NCBI RefSeq assembly: GCF_902459465.1
Contig: NW_022985737.1
Coordinates: 1 to 64,000, forward strand
Length of the DNA: 64,000 bases
Direction: 5' to 3'
Source: Asterias rubens
Lineage: Eukaryota; Echinodermata; Asteroidea; Forcipulatida; Asteriidae
The position numbers and the translations under genes were made by a program. Shown here piece after piece: positions 49,719 to 62,000 of the stretch; positions within the stretch are counted from its first letter, which is position 1; each line of letters starts with the position of its first letter. The notes under the pieces are model-generated. The model had not been told where the DNA came from. It saw only the letters and a list, made by a program, of their open reading frames with translations, and did no database searches.

Positions 49719-50140
49719 GTATAGGTTTTCTCGGTCAACTTCGGCAAATTGGCAGTCAATTTCATTTGCATGCGTTTGAACTAAAGCTGTTTTGCCACTC
49801 CAGTTGTTACTGCGTTTCAAATTTAGAATTTGGCCATTCAATTTCGTTTTGAGTCGAGACAAATTCCTTTAGCACTCTGTTCAATTTAGCGAATCAACAT
49901 TCTTTTTTTGTGACACACACGCCTCATAAAGCGTCTGTGAATTTGAATACTGCTTTGATCAATTGCTAAATTGAATGAATATTTTGTTAAATCGAATGAC
50001 GCAACATTAAACTTGACCAATCATAAAACGAAATCGAATGACCCTTTTCAGTAGCATTCGATTTCGCGCGAATTAGAATAGCTTGATGGTTAAATTGGCT
50101 GCTTTTTTTCCCCTAAATTTACCGAGAAAACCTCTAGTAT
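49719..50140 (+). repeat. ATAGGTTTTCTCGGTCAA element, copy 3
   Basis: Inverted relative to copy 2 and 160 bp away, so 49140-50140 forms a 1-kb inverted repeat with ~420-bp arms. No coding capacity. Confidence 0.87.
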
Positions 50141-51019
50141 AATTATAGCTCCATGATGTAGTCTTCTGCTCTAGTGACATATCATGTGTCTCCCTTTTCA
50201 AATCTGCTCTGGGTGGGAGAGTCCCATCAAGTAGCCAGCCACTATTACTAACTCGTTTCCTATATTATTTAGCTACCCTGGATAACTCATTTGATTGGGC
50301 CCGGGAAAGTAAGGATGTCTTTTAGGGACACCCTTTTCCGATGTGTGGGGCTGACACGACGATCAAGATCAATCTTTACAGAGTACAAGTTCATATTAAA
50401 GGGTATAGGTTTCTTTTTGTACGACTCTAAAACACAAATGGCCACATATTGAAGATATCGATGTAGAAAGCTTCCCTATAAATATTACTTGCTGAGGTGC
50501 TGGTGTTTTTGAGAATTGAGTAAACCAATCTCTCGAAAGTTACTTTAACTTGTACAACTTACCAGTGCTGGTATTTACGCGACTCTCCTGAAAACCTCGC
50601 TCTGTGATTGTTCACTTTTTGTTCTCGAAAACTTGACGACTTAATGAAGCTGACAATTTCTATACGTAAATTATGTTACATACCTCTTCAGTCACAGTGA
50701 GATGAATTCATGTCATGGCATAAAAATGTGATATACAAAAGGTATCAAAACCATTTAAAGGAGCAGTGTTTATATATAATCGGTTATCTTTTGAAAAATG
50801 TGCCTTTTTGTAACGGGCTTCAAATGAGCGGATATCAAAAAGTGGATGGCCGTTCACAAGTATAACTTGTATAATGTATAATGCACAAGTATAATGGAAA
50901 GAATGTATTTTAAAGAAAATTTGTCAATAATTTACTGCCGAGATGAATCCCCGATACCAGCCCCGTAGTCCAAATGGTAAAGTCTTGTATCTCAAAGTTG
51001 CTGAGTATTTTCGAGTGTT
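50141..51019. other. Intergenic stretch without a recognised gene
   Basis: 50396-50580 resembles one arm of the 48558 foldback family (AGAAAGCTTCCCTATAAATATTACTTGCTGAGGTGC-like order). Nothing else is identified. Confidence 0.45.
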
Positions 51020-51282
51020 CTTAAAGGCACTGGACACTATTGCTAATTACTCGGAATAATTATCGTTAGCAGTCTGAAGCCTTTTATCAAGCATCTGAAA
51101 GCAGACAATTGTGCAACAAGGGGGTGGTTTTTTCTTTCACTATTTTTTTGCAACGTCAATAACCGATTGAGCCCAACTTTAAACGGGTTTTTAATTAAAA
51201 ATATACATATGTTGGGATACACCAAGTGATAATAATTTTGGTCCTGGGCAATTACCAAACGTGTCCGGTGCCTTTAAGCCAT
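51020..51282. repeat. TTTAAAGGCA-family foldback, internally deleted
   Basis: TTAAAGGCACTGGACACTAT start and GTGTCCGGTGCCTTTAA end with a shortened middle. Confidence 0.82.
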
Positions 51283-51639
51283 GTTTTCATCGGCCCGTGA
51301 GGGAAGACGGGGAGGGGCTAAAACCGATGTAAACCCGGCCTAAATTACCTCTGTGATGCCCCGTCGACACAGCCTGCTCTAGAAACTAAATCAACCCTGA
51401 AGTACAGTCACGGAAGTGTTTTTAAGGATCACCTCCCTTACCTGAGGACAGTTGGACTGATGTTTTTAATTCCCCTCATCCCTTCCAAACGGAAAGATGG
51501 ACTGTCAGTTTGTCTTAAACAGCGGATTTGTTGTTTCTAAAGGCGTCATTGAATCTTAATTTGTGACTTCCAAGAGATATCCGAGAGTTACGCCCATGTA
51601 ACTGCAACTCGGCAGAAGACTACTTGGCCTGCCAATGAC

Positions 51640-52031
51640 TTTAAAGGCAGTGGACACTATTTGGTAATTGCTCAAAATAATTTTTATCATAAACCTTACT
51701 TGATTACGAGTAATGGGGAGAGGTTGATAGTATAAAGCATTGTGAGAAACAGCTCCCTCTGAAGTGGCGTAGTTTTCGAGAAAGAAGTAATTTTCCATGA
51801 ATTTGATTTCGAGACCTCAGATTTAGAACTTGAGGTCAATAAATCAAGCATCTGAAAGCATACAACAACGTGTGACCAGGGTGTTTGTACTTTCATTATT
51901 ATCTCGCAACTTGGATGACCAATTGAGCTCAAATTTTCACAGATTTGTTATTTCATGCATATGTTGAGATACGCTAAGTGAGAAGACTGGTCTATGACAT
52001 TACCAAAAGTGTCCACTGTCTTTAAAGGCAC
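51640..52031. repeat. TTTAAAGGCA-family foldback copy, full length
   Basis: TTTAAAGGCAGTGGACACTA to GTGTCCACTGTCTTTAA with the GAGACCTCA pair. Confidence 0.88.
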
Positions 52032-52430
52032 TGGACACTATTGGTAATTACTCAAAATAATTGTTGGCATAAAAACTTACTTGGTAAAAAGCAATGAGGA
52101 GCTGTGGATAGTATAAAACATTGTGAGAAACGGCTCCCTATGAATTAACGTAGTGTTCGAGAAAGAAGCAGTTTTCCACTAAAATATTTGAATTTGATTT
52201 CGAGACCACAGAATTACATATTGAGGTCCCGAAATCAAGTATCTGATAGCACACAACTTCGTGTGACCAGTGTGTTTTTCTTCCATTATTATATCGCAAC
52301 TTCGACGACCAAATGAGTTTAAATGTTCACAGGTTCGTTATTTTGTGCATAATTTTATGTTGAGATACACCAAGTGAGAAGACTGATCTTTGACAATTAC
52401 CAAAAGTGTCCAGTGTCTTTAAAGGCACTG
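52022..52430. repeat. TTTAAAGGCA-family foldback copy, adjoining
   Basis: TTTAAAGGCACTGGACACTA to GTGTCCAGTGTCTTTAA. Shares the CTTTAAAGG junction with the copies on both sides, giving three tandem copies across 51640-52735. Confidence 0.87.
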
Positions 52431-52735
52431 AACACTTTAAATTGTCAAAGACCTGCAGAATTCTCACTTGGTGTATCCCAACATGCATAAAATAAAAAAT
52501 CTTTGCGAACATTTTGACTCATTAATTGTTCAAAGAAGTTGCAAGCGAATAGTGAAAAAGAAAAAACATCATTGTTGCATAAATTAATGTTGATGCTTTC
52601 AGATGCCTAAAAGGCTTCAGCTGAAATCTTTTATTATTTGAGTGAGAAAATACCTTTTTCTCAGGGAGCCGTTTCTACATGTTTTATTTTTATGGTAATA
52701 GTTATTTTGAGTTACCAAAAGTATCCAGTTCTTTA
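52420..52735. repeat. TTTAAAGGCA-family foldback copy, diverged
   Basis: TTTAAAGGCACTGAACACTT start; contains ATTGTCAAAGACC and CTCACTTGGTGTATCCC; ends near GTATCCAGTTCTTTAA. Confidence 0.8.
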
Positions 52736-52929
52736 AACTCCCGCACGAAGTGGCTTTTAATGGTTATGACACTAGCTCCCCCGTCCCACATTAGTCGCTA
52801 AATTTCTTCGGGTGAACATATCTGCATAATTATCCCGAGTCCAGCCTACACGAAACAATCCAAATTATGTAAATGTATGACTCAACTTAATTATGTCAAA
52901 TTTGCAAACAGAAAATAGGAATATCAACA

Positions 52930-53171
52930 GGGCCCAATTTCATAGAGATGCTAAGCACAAAAATTTGCTTAGCATGAAATTTCTTCCTTGATAAAAACAG
53001 GATTACAAACAAAATTTCCATTTGCTGCATATTTCTTGTTACTGGTATTCAGCTGTTGTTTGCTTATCCTGAAAATCACGTGGAAATTTGGTTGGCAATC
53101 CTGTTTTTAACAAGGAAGAAATTTGATGCTAAGCAAATTTGTGTGCTTAGCAGCTCTATTAAATTGGGCCC
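52930..53171. repeat. GGGCCCAATTTCATAGAG foldback element, complete copy
   Basis: GGGCCCAATTTCATAGAGAT to CTATTAAATTGGGCCC; the inner AAATTTCTTCCTTGAT / ACAAGGAAGAAATTT and GCTTAGCA pairs are clear. 242 bp. Confidence 0.92.
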
Positions 53172-53607
53172 AGATGAGTTCAATCCCTGAACTTTTTTGG
53201 TACTTTTAAGTCTGTGCCTATCTGTCACGACACCTGAGTCAATATACAGATCATGTTTGAATCCTGATCCCTGTAGCCTTATCCAAAAAGACAATTGTCA
53301 AATAGACCTTGATACTTTAAAGCATTGTTTGTTAATCTATTAATACCATTCTAATCTTCGTGTTGTGTTTGGGGTTCTTAATTTAGCGATGTTGTCACGC
53401 GACTGATTAAGGTACTTGTAGGCCGGCTGACCTCAGACGGGGACTTTAATTAAAATTAAAGTGTGTTGTGTGTTATTTTTTGTAGTTGAATGAATCCAAT
53501 ACTATTGGATTGTATTAAGTGACTTGTATAGGATTAGGTTCGATTATAATTTGGATTGGACTTGTGTTTTGGGGATTTGTTTAGGGGGTGATGGATTAGA
53601 CCGGATT

Positions 53608-53662
53608 TGATTGGATTGGATTGGATTGGGTTATTAGATTGGATTGGATTGGATTGGATTGA
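53608..53662 (+). repeat. (TTGGA)n microsatellite
   Basis: About nine TTGGA pentamers, interrupted once. Confidence 0.9.
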
Positions 53663-53769
53663 TTAAATGAAATTGGATAAGAGTAAACTTTAATCGAGAT
53701 GGATTGGTTTGTTTGGTTTCAAAGGGTGATGAAGAATCCTTGAAAGTCACACAATGTCTTTGTTTCGGA

Positions 53770-54000
53770 TTTAAAGGCAGTGACACTATTGGTAAATTAG
53801 CCTACTCAAAATTATTGTTAGCATAAAACTTACTTGGTAACGAGCAATAGAGAGCTGCTGATAGTAACACATTGTGAGAAATGGCTCCCTCTGAAGTAAC
53901 GTAGTTTTCGAGAAGAAGTAATGTTCCACTAAAATATTTTGAGTTGATTTCGAGACCTCAGAATTAGATTTTGAGGTCTCGAAATCAAACATCTGTAGAC
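53770..54000. repeat. TTTAAAGGCA-family copy cut off on the right
   Basis: TTTAAAGGCAGTGACACTAT through GAGGTCTCGAAATCAAACATCTG, then stops. The missing right half (CGATGACCAATTTAGCTC ...) resumes near 54700, so the palindrome-rich element appears to have inserted into it. Confidence 0.75.
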
Positions 54001-54046
54001 CGATCCATTGGGCCATGATTCGGTGAACTCTTGGCGTTTTAGAGGG

Positions 54047-54530
54047 CCGGTGTCGCATGCAATTATGTCATCTATGCAAAACTATCCGGAGGACATTATT
54101 GCATATTCAATAATGTCCGCCGGACGGTTTTGCATATGCAATTGTATCCGCCCGGACACATTTGCATATGCAGTTGTGCCCGCCCCTATGCAAAACCGTC
54201 CTTGCAGTAAATTAAACGCCCTTGGTCGACTGAACATGTTCGCAATTTATTTTTACAATCTAAGTGCATGTCATGAATGACATAATGGGAATTGTTCGGC
54301 CGTTGGGTATTCGCTGCAATCATAAAATACGTGAATAGTCATGCTATAGTACGTAGGTTCAGTGCATGCACGCTCGCTTGTGCGCGCATGCATGTACAGT
54401 CATGTACATGTCCACGGAAGTTCTGTTTACATAGCCCCGGACACGATTGCATATGCAAAGGTGTCCGGAGCGGACAGTAGTGCATGGCGGACACAATTGC
54501 ATCTGACACCGGCTTCTTTCCGGTGTCTCT
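54047..54530 (-). repeat. Alternating-palindrome element, copy 2
   Basis: Reverse complement of 31826-32270: GTCATCTATGCAAAACTATCC, then TTGCATATGCAATTG / GTCCGCCCGGACAC modules at both ends and the core CTTGCAGTAAATTAAACGCC...GGTCGAC. The terminal GACACCGG...CCGGTGTC words recur at each side (54047 and 54508-54526). Confidence 0.85.
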
Positions 54531-54694
54531 TAACTAGAAAAAGTGTTATTCTATTAGAGGCGTGTCCGCAACCCTCAAAACAGCTTGTATGTTGCCGGGA
54601 GATGGCGAGGAAGAGGTAAGCGAATGCATATTTATGCGATACGAATTTTGACGTCACAAAATCGCAGCGAAAAACTCGCAACAGCAAACCCTCG

Positions 54695-55125
54695 AAACTT
54701 CGATGACCAATTTAGCTCAAATTTTCACAGGTTTGTTATTGTATGCTTATGTTGGGATACACCAAATGAGACAACTGATCTTTGACAATTACCAAAGGTG
54801 GACCTTCCCTTTAGAAACAGTGGACACTTTGGGTAACTTTCAAAGACTAGCCTTCACAGTTAGAGTATCTCAACATAGGCATAAAACAACAAAACTGTGA
54901 AAATTTGTGCTCAATTGGTCGTCGAAGTTGCGAGATATTAATGTAAGAAAAAACACCCTTGGCGCACCATGAAAATTACTTCTTTCTCGAAAACTACGTC
55001 ATTGAGGGAGTTGTCTCTCACAATGTTTTATACTATCAACCTCTCACCATTACTCTTAATCAAGAAAGGTTTTATGATAATAATTATTTTGAGTAATTAC
55101 CAATAGTGTCCACTGCCTTTTGGTG
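54695..55125. repeat. TTTAAAGGCA-family: displaced right half plus a second copy
   Basis: 54695-54815 continues the copy interrupted at 54000. 54815-55125 is another copy ending TAGTGTCCACTGCCTTTTGG. Confidence 0.75.
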
Positions 55126-57970
55126 CAAACACTGTGTGAACGGGTGTAAAAACGTGGACTTACACACGTCCACACGGTGTTTATTTTTAAACAGTGTTGA
55201 AGAATGAGATGTCCCTTATAATGTTTTTAAAAAAAAAACCACTTACAAATGTCCACAGAGTGACTGCAACACGGAGCTGTGTGGGCTGGGTGTTTCATAG
55301 TTTACATAAAATAATACTCAAACATAAAGCCATTTTTGGAAACGGATCTTTATAGCGTTAGGCTATGCACTTTTAATATGCATTGAATAACAAAAGTTAT
55401 GGGAACATTTTTACAAAATATTAATAAATGCTTGCATAATTATGCGCTTGGCGCATTGTTTCAAATTAGATTTATATAATATATTTATTTTGTACCTAAA
55501 AAAAATTGGTTAACCTTGATTTAGTATTATGACACGAATAAAACACATTAATTTCACCTTCAAATCGTTAACCAAAAATTATAATACTCAACACATCAGA
55601 GTCTCACATCCATGTAACACACAGCTGGTAAAAAGGCGAAACAAAGGGTGCTTAGGTTGTACCATCTTTAGCGTCTTGCTTAAAACCACTTCATAAAATT
55701 TGCAACACGTCAGGAAAAAAAGAAGGAAATAAAAAGAAGCCAAAACCAAAAAGGAAAATAAAAGGATTGAACACAATTTGTTCACGTATAAATTTAAACT
55801 ATGCAGTGTAATTACTCACAGACAGATAATTTAAACGTAAATAGAAATATTTATTGTCAAAACTGTTAGTTATTGGTAAAGTTTTTCTATTAACATATAA
55901 CAGTGACTGCTCACACTAAGGACGTTAGTTTTTAAAACGCAGATTATTCAAATTACCCCCCCCCCCCCATTTTCACACAGCTAATGTTCACAATAGCCAA
56001 TACTACGATCAAACAAACTAAAATTCAGACAGGGGTTTACAAAACTTCGCGTCGATTTATGAAAGACAAGACTGACAAAGTTACTTATGGTTCAGTCTAT
56101 TTTTTGTTTCATTAACTATAAAGTAATAAACGACGAGGGAAACTTTTTTTTCCAATTTTTATTTGAACAGCGAAAGTTCAACTTTCTGAACCTGTGCCCT
56201 CCGGATTAATGTGTCACCACTCCAACTTTAGCTATCTAGCCCTAATGCTGGCAGTCTCCCTATGGTTTGTTAATTACTTGATATATAGACCATGTGAACT
56301 GTGTTTACAATAAGTGTGACCTTGTACATTCTTTGGGTATTCTGGCAGGCAAGATACTGCACTCGTCAAATGGGAAAGTTGACATTTTGTGTCATAATTT
56401 CCACATAAATTCAAGAGTTTTTAAAGTAAAAGCTGGAGAAGTTTTGAGATGTGCCCCTTTTTCATATCAAAAGTTGATAAGAATTTGGACAGTGCAATCT
56501 CCATACAATGTAAGATTTTATGTTTTCTTCCATTGAGCTGTGTACAAATTGTGCCTGCAGGAAGTCCAGGCTCTATGGTTCTTTTGTAAACATATTGATG
56601 TCACAGGTCACATCGTCTATAGAAATAATGAAATGCATCCATATAATGGCTGGTAGAGACTGCCAACATTTTTGACAAGGTAGCATCTCAGATGGTCGCA
56701 GGTTCAAATCCTACCATAGTAATGAAATTTGTATTTTAACCACAAATTTAAATTAACTCTAACTGCTTAAACCAAAATAGTATTGAAGGTAAGTAGGATT
56801 GGAGTTACTGACGCTAAAAATCTTTTAACATATTATCTTTATAAATGTTTTTTTCTGTTTTTGCCTTTCTTTTTTACAAATATTTGGCAATGCCATTCTT
56901 TTCAACGCAATATTTGAAGCTCCCTTAACAAAAATTGCACTATTCTTTAATAAACAGAAAACTTAAATAATCCAATGCGTAATGCATTCCAATAATGCCA
57001 ATTTTGTACTAAACTCTCGCGTTTGTAATAAGGTTTTAAGATCTTTATAATTAGCAAAAGAACCAGAGAGGTCTGTTTGCCCCTTATGTTCACCTTTGCC
57101 ACCATGTTTGTTTTATGTTCAGCATACACACAATCACACAGGCATGTTTATGGTGCAGACCGAGGACTTCTCTTTGTTCTCCCATTGTTTTGTCATAGTT
57201 TATTTTTCAGATGTCCCCATTGGTTTTGTACACAAAATCTGCCCCCGGCGTGAATTTTTCCCTGATCCCTTTTGTTAAAGTCCCTGGTTATCAACAGTAG
57301 ACATGCCCACATACACACACTGTTTAAACTTGTATTATTGAAGGACGCACTTCCACGTTCACGATTTCTTTGGGAGTCAACATCTTTGTCTGCAAAATTG
57401 ACCCCCCCCCCCCCCAATTGGTGGACAGGACAGGGGATTGAAGTGCGCTGAGCACTGTGCAAGGGTCAACAAAGATCCATGACAACCCGCCAAAATAACA
57501 ACTCTTAACCCAGATGCTTCATTCCTCCCCCCTCCCCCCGCAGCAAGCCCGACATCCTCATGCATGCTCCTCGCAAGTGTGTTGAGGAAGCAAGTTTGGA
57601 TACCAGACTCATTTGCACACTCATTAACAATGTTGTTATTAGACTAGAGCTCTCGTTTTCATAAACCTCTGATAAAGTTCATATCTGTAAATAATTTTAA
57701 ACAAAATAATAACGGGTTCATTTACAATGCGGTTCTTCTTTCAAATATATACGGACAGCTTCCTAAGACCAGTAAGCCCTCAACTCCCCTAAACAGTTTT
57801 CTGACGTCATAACTGATTGACATCACAACCAACACAATGACTGTTGGGTGTATTTTGATCTGGGAAAATAAAGCGAACAAAGTACCCGGTAAAGCAACAA
57901 GAAAATTCAGGGAGAAAATGAAGAAGAAAATAAGTACTATGAAAGCAAAACACCATGACAGTATCGTCCT
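55126..57970. other. Intergenic stretch; no supported gene
   Basis: Contains C-runs at 55956 and 57402 and a SINE-like B box at about 56690. Small ORFs (56294, 57096, 57722) show no domain. Confidence 0.45.
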
Positions 57971-58167
57971 GGGCCCATTTTTAAAAAGCCTGTTAGCACA
58001 AAAAACTCGCCAAACACAGAGTTTGCTTAGCAGAATCATGTTACCATCTCAAATTACATTAAGTTTGCATTGTTGTGGCTCTGGTGCATGACTCAACTTT
58101 TGCTTAGCCAATAAACTCGTCAAGCAGTGTTTTCTGCTTTAACACCTTTATGAAACTTGGCCCCCAG
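57969..58167. repeat. GGGCCC-ended foldback element, diverged
   Basis: TGGGCCCATTTTTAAAAAGCC to ATGAAACTTGGCCCCCA with GTTTGCTTAGCA inside. It ends 177 bp beyond the gene C stop. Confidence 0.7.
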
Positions 58168-58343
58168 GATGCCGTGCCTCTTTGAGAGATATGGCGCAGG
58201 AGAAGTGACCTATGACCCCACGTTTCAAAGTTTCATCCGACCTCCTTTGATCGGATGTGATTTGACGATGAAAAATGCGTCACACGAAGACGACAGCACC
58301 GAGCTACAAAAAAGTAATAAATAGTGGAAGCCTACGGCATATT

Positions 58344-59083
58344 TTACATACATGCACAACTCTCTGTGATCATATTTTGCAATAGTTTCTTATAGATGTA
58401 CCCTTCGTTGTCATAATACAGGAGCACCAGTGGCTTAGTGACGAGAGGCGCGCAACAGGGCACGATAGAGAGTCCTCTATCGATGTTCTGGTTCCTTACG
58501 GTCGTCATGACGTAGGTGTGCGCGTAACCTTGAGCTACGTTGTCGTCACACGAGCCCCTGCAATAGTTAGCCGAGTAACCCTTCGGCTCTATGATCCAGT
58601 CCCATTTGAGTTCTGCAAACGAGACGTAGAATATCTCCTTACAGCACTGGGTCTCGTTCGGTGGGCAGATGACTGAACGAGGTCTGCGCTGGCGCCTCAC
58701 CCCCTTCCCCAGGACCAAGAAGGGGCGGCGCCCCGGCTTCATGTCCACGGGGTTGCCGGTCGCACGGCAGGTCGCGCACGTGACTTCGAAAAGATAGGAC
58801 CGCTTTGCGTGTACCACCATTCTCCTGACGGCGTGTGTCAAGTCTAGTGTGACCCAGTCTGCTTTGTACTCCACTGTACTCGTATGCAGAACGGTGTGGC
58901 GAGCGTGGCGACCGTTGCTAATGTGGGACACCACCAACGTCCGGTTTTGGTCAATTTCCTGTGCACTATTTCTGAGGTGAATCCATAGCTTGGCCGAAAC
59001 GATGTTTTCTTCCAGGTTATTAGCGGAGATTTCAAAACTGAAGCAACCAACGGAATCCTTCTTGCGTGGACAAGCACCCAGAC
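58344..59083 (-). CDS. Gene C exon 2: propeptide beta region and mature domain
   Basis: Acceptor AAACTATTAG, then GTCTGGGTGCTTG, completing the Gly codon. Reads GLGACPRKKDSVGCFSFEIS, then SAKLWIHLRNS, NRT glycosylation site, DWVTLDLTHAVRRMVV, TCATCRATG, RRPFLVLGKG, the RQRRPR site and SVICPPNETQCC onward. Mature landmarks: FYVSFAELKWDWIIEPKGYS, ANYCRGSC, VPCCAP, LLYYDNEGYIYKKLLQNMI, ESCACM, then TAA. Confidence 0.93.
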
Positions 59084-62000
59084 CTAATAGTTTCAAGAAA
59101 AAGGGAAAAGAAGAAGAAGAAATTAAGAAAAGAGATTTTTCATAAAAAGTTGCGTACAGTATGGTGTACTCAACGGGTGTACTATACGGCTTTCCCCTGT
59201 TAGGGATTTTTTTTAAGTTACGTACGGGCGTTATGGGGGAAGTCCCATTGCGGTGGCCATTTCTAAAATGTCCAGGGGTCAGAAATGACACGCATCCCTT
59301 ATCCATGGTTCAGAAAGACGTTTAGATAACCCTGACCTGGGAACGAGCCCAGATTCACTTTACCAGGTCAGGCTGTGAAGGTCATCTTAAGCTGAGTCAG
59401 ATATAAGAACTTGATTTCTATGAACACTCATCGATAAATAACGTTGTATTTAGACCCTTTGCAGTGGCCGCCACCTTTCATCCATAAATGTGCACGCGTG
59501 AAGGCTATCAGTGGCTGCGAGAGCGGAGTGCAACACGTACACGCGTGCGGTGTTCCATTGTTTGACATCAAAGATGGCGTCAATGTCGTCATGCGCAATC
59601 CATAGCATTACCACCTTTCCAAACCATAACAGCCCGACACGTGACGAAAGCCTTATTATTCATTACTCAATCTTTGGACTCAGTTTTGAGTTTCCGAGTC
59701 CTACCGTCGATTTCACAAAACTCTTCCTAACTTAAGACTAATCTTAGGACTTAGGACGAGTCCCAACCCTGCACTGTAGCATGCAGACCTTAAAGATAAT
59801 CCTAAGTTAAGACGGGTTACTCTTCCTAACTCGAGATAAGACGAGTCCTTACTCTTTGTGAAATCGACGGCTGCATCCTAAAGTTACTCTTGGAACAAAT
59901 TCCATCAAAAACATCCCGTTTGGTGGCAATTAGATATTCTGTTCCCCAACGCAGCGACTTTTCCGATAGCGCGCCCTCTTTTGAATCAACCTCCTCATGC
60001 TCATGTTAATTTCCCGTAATGGTGGACTGTGTCTCACGGGACACATTCCCTTATGGACACCAGTGGGTTTTGACAGAAGGATCAAGAGTTTAAAAGTTCA
60101 GGAGGTGAACTCTCTTTGGATATAGTGTAGGCCTATATTAATACAAAGTGTAACCCCTACGCATGATTAATGCGTATGTGGTACACTTTAATGGTTTGAT
60201 TACCGAGATTCAGAGACCTTTTCGCACTAGGCCTACCCATCGCGCAAGCGCTAATTCTTGAATAAGTTGCATGCTGGTATTGGATCGCTAGCTAGACCAA
60301 CATGCACGTCATTCCACGCATGAGGCCACTAAATAATTATCTTTGCGTTAATACCATTAATCCTTTTCCCATTGGTTTGTATTAAACAGTTTGCAACAGC
60401 TAACACTAACTTTTGAATATCATGTAAACTGGAACTTTACAATAATACAAATTGGGAACCTAATAGTGAAATTAATCATTAGAAATAATGACAAACCCTC
60501 TTGCATGGGTGGGTAAAGGTATCACAGGTATCGTTTTGGGGACCAAAATGATAAAATTATGAATAATATCCTTAAGAGTGCGGCAGCAATTAAATGACAT
60601 GCTTACGAGTAATACTTTCCATTGCTTTCCCAAATAAAGTTTTGAAACACAAAATATATCAGCGTCGGTATTGCAGCCCCTAACAGAACCTGTGTTTGCA
60701 CACGCATTTCCTCGTTCAACAATACTCTTTCACAGAATTACAAATTTTGTCAAAACCTTCAGTCTTTGCAAAAAATAATACAAGATGTAAAAGGCAGATC
60801 AAATTTTGTCCGCAAACACAAATCACCAAATCGTTTGTATCTCAGTGCGATTCCTTTATGGGCTTCTCGGCACTCGTTGGAGACGTCAGTTTGTGTTAGA
60901 AGTGGGCGTGGCATTACAATAGAGTTACGTCACACTTTTACATTCAGGGTAAACAACTATGTATTGTGTATAATTCATGTCTTATCCCTCCACTGCTTTG
61001 CCCCCTCCCGCACCCGATGCTCCTCATGTGTCTTGCCCCCTCACGTGTCTTGCCCCGCCCAACAACTTGCCCTCACTCAATTAAAGGTTAAAAGAACTGT
61101 GCCAAGGACCATGGACAAGTTAAGTGTGTGTCAAGTAGGCCCCACTAACCTGTACATGGACTTCTGTGTAATAACTACTCACAAGTTATTAATTCAGACT
61201 AAACACAAGTCTATTAAAATAAGTAGAATTATCATGACAGAGCCATTTGGCCTTTTTTAACCAAAATCGAGTTTGCAAAGGCAAGGTCTGACAATTTTTG
61301 TGTGCAAACTGTGTGGTTTAGTATCTACTTCTGCTACAAGGAACACGACCAAAGATGACAGCCTGTCCATCAAGTACGTTTCGTGTCAGTACCGATAACA
61401 ACAACAGGCAACGTATTAAAACACCACACCATGAATCTATGTTCCGTATAATATAATAATTAATATCAAACCCAGCAAGTATTTTTTTTTATTTTACTGC
61501 GACACGTCAGAAACCTCCCGGTGAGGCACCCAAGTCGGAAGACCATGAACTTTGCGGAATCCCGACCTAAATAATTGGTGGCTGTGGGGTCAGAAGATCA
61601 TCCGAGCAGTCCCTCGCGTGCCACTTACATTTTTTAGTTTGTCTATAGGAGATCGTGATTTATTCTTAAATGTCAAGTCCGTGGAATGTCCTTGATGGAA
61701 TGCATCATTCTTTTCCCTCTTGTTATAAGAAAAAAGGTGAATTTGTGTTGTACTTCATTTTTTTTTTTTTAAGTCTACTTATCAGCTATGCAACATGGAG
61801 CTATAGGCCTCCATACGAAACTCAATGCATTTTTGTTATGTGCCAGCGAGTTTCTGCTTTAATTCTGTATCTTTAATTATGTTCATGCTTGTTGATATGC
61901 TTGTTGATACAAGAACAATTTCTCTTGAAATGTTGTAACTGATAAATAAAGTTCAGGTGCACTTGTATTGTACGAACGCAGTACCTTGATGTGGTTGTAC

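Noticed and set aside
56640-56730. A tRNA gene near the GGTCGCAGGTTCAAATCC word
   Set aside because: The T-arm-like word is present but no acceptor or anticodon arm can be drawn; more likely a SINE remnant.
60766-61260. 164-residue plus-strand ORF in gene C intron
   Set aside because: Biased composition, no domain, no splice signals, and inside a well-supported intron on the other strand.
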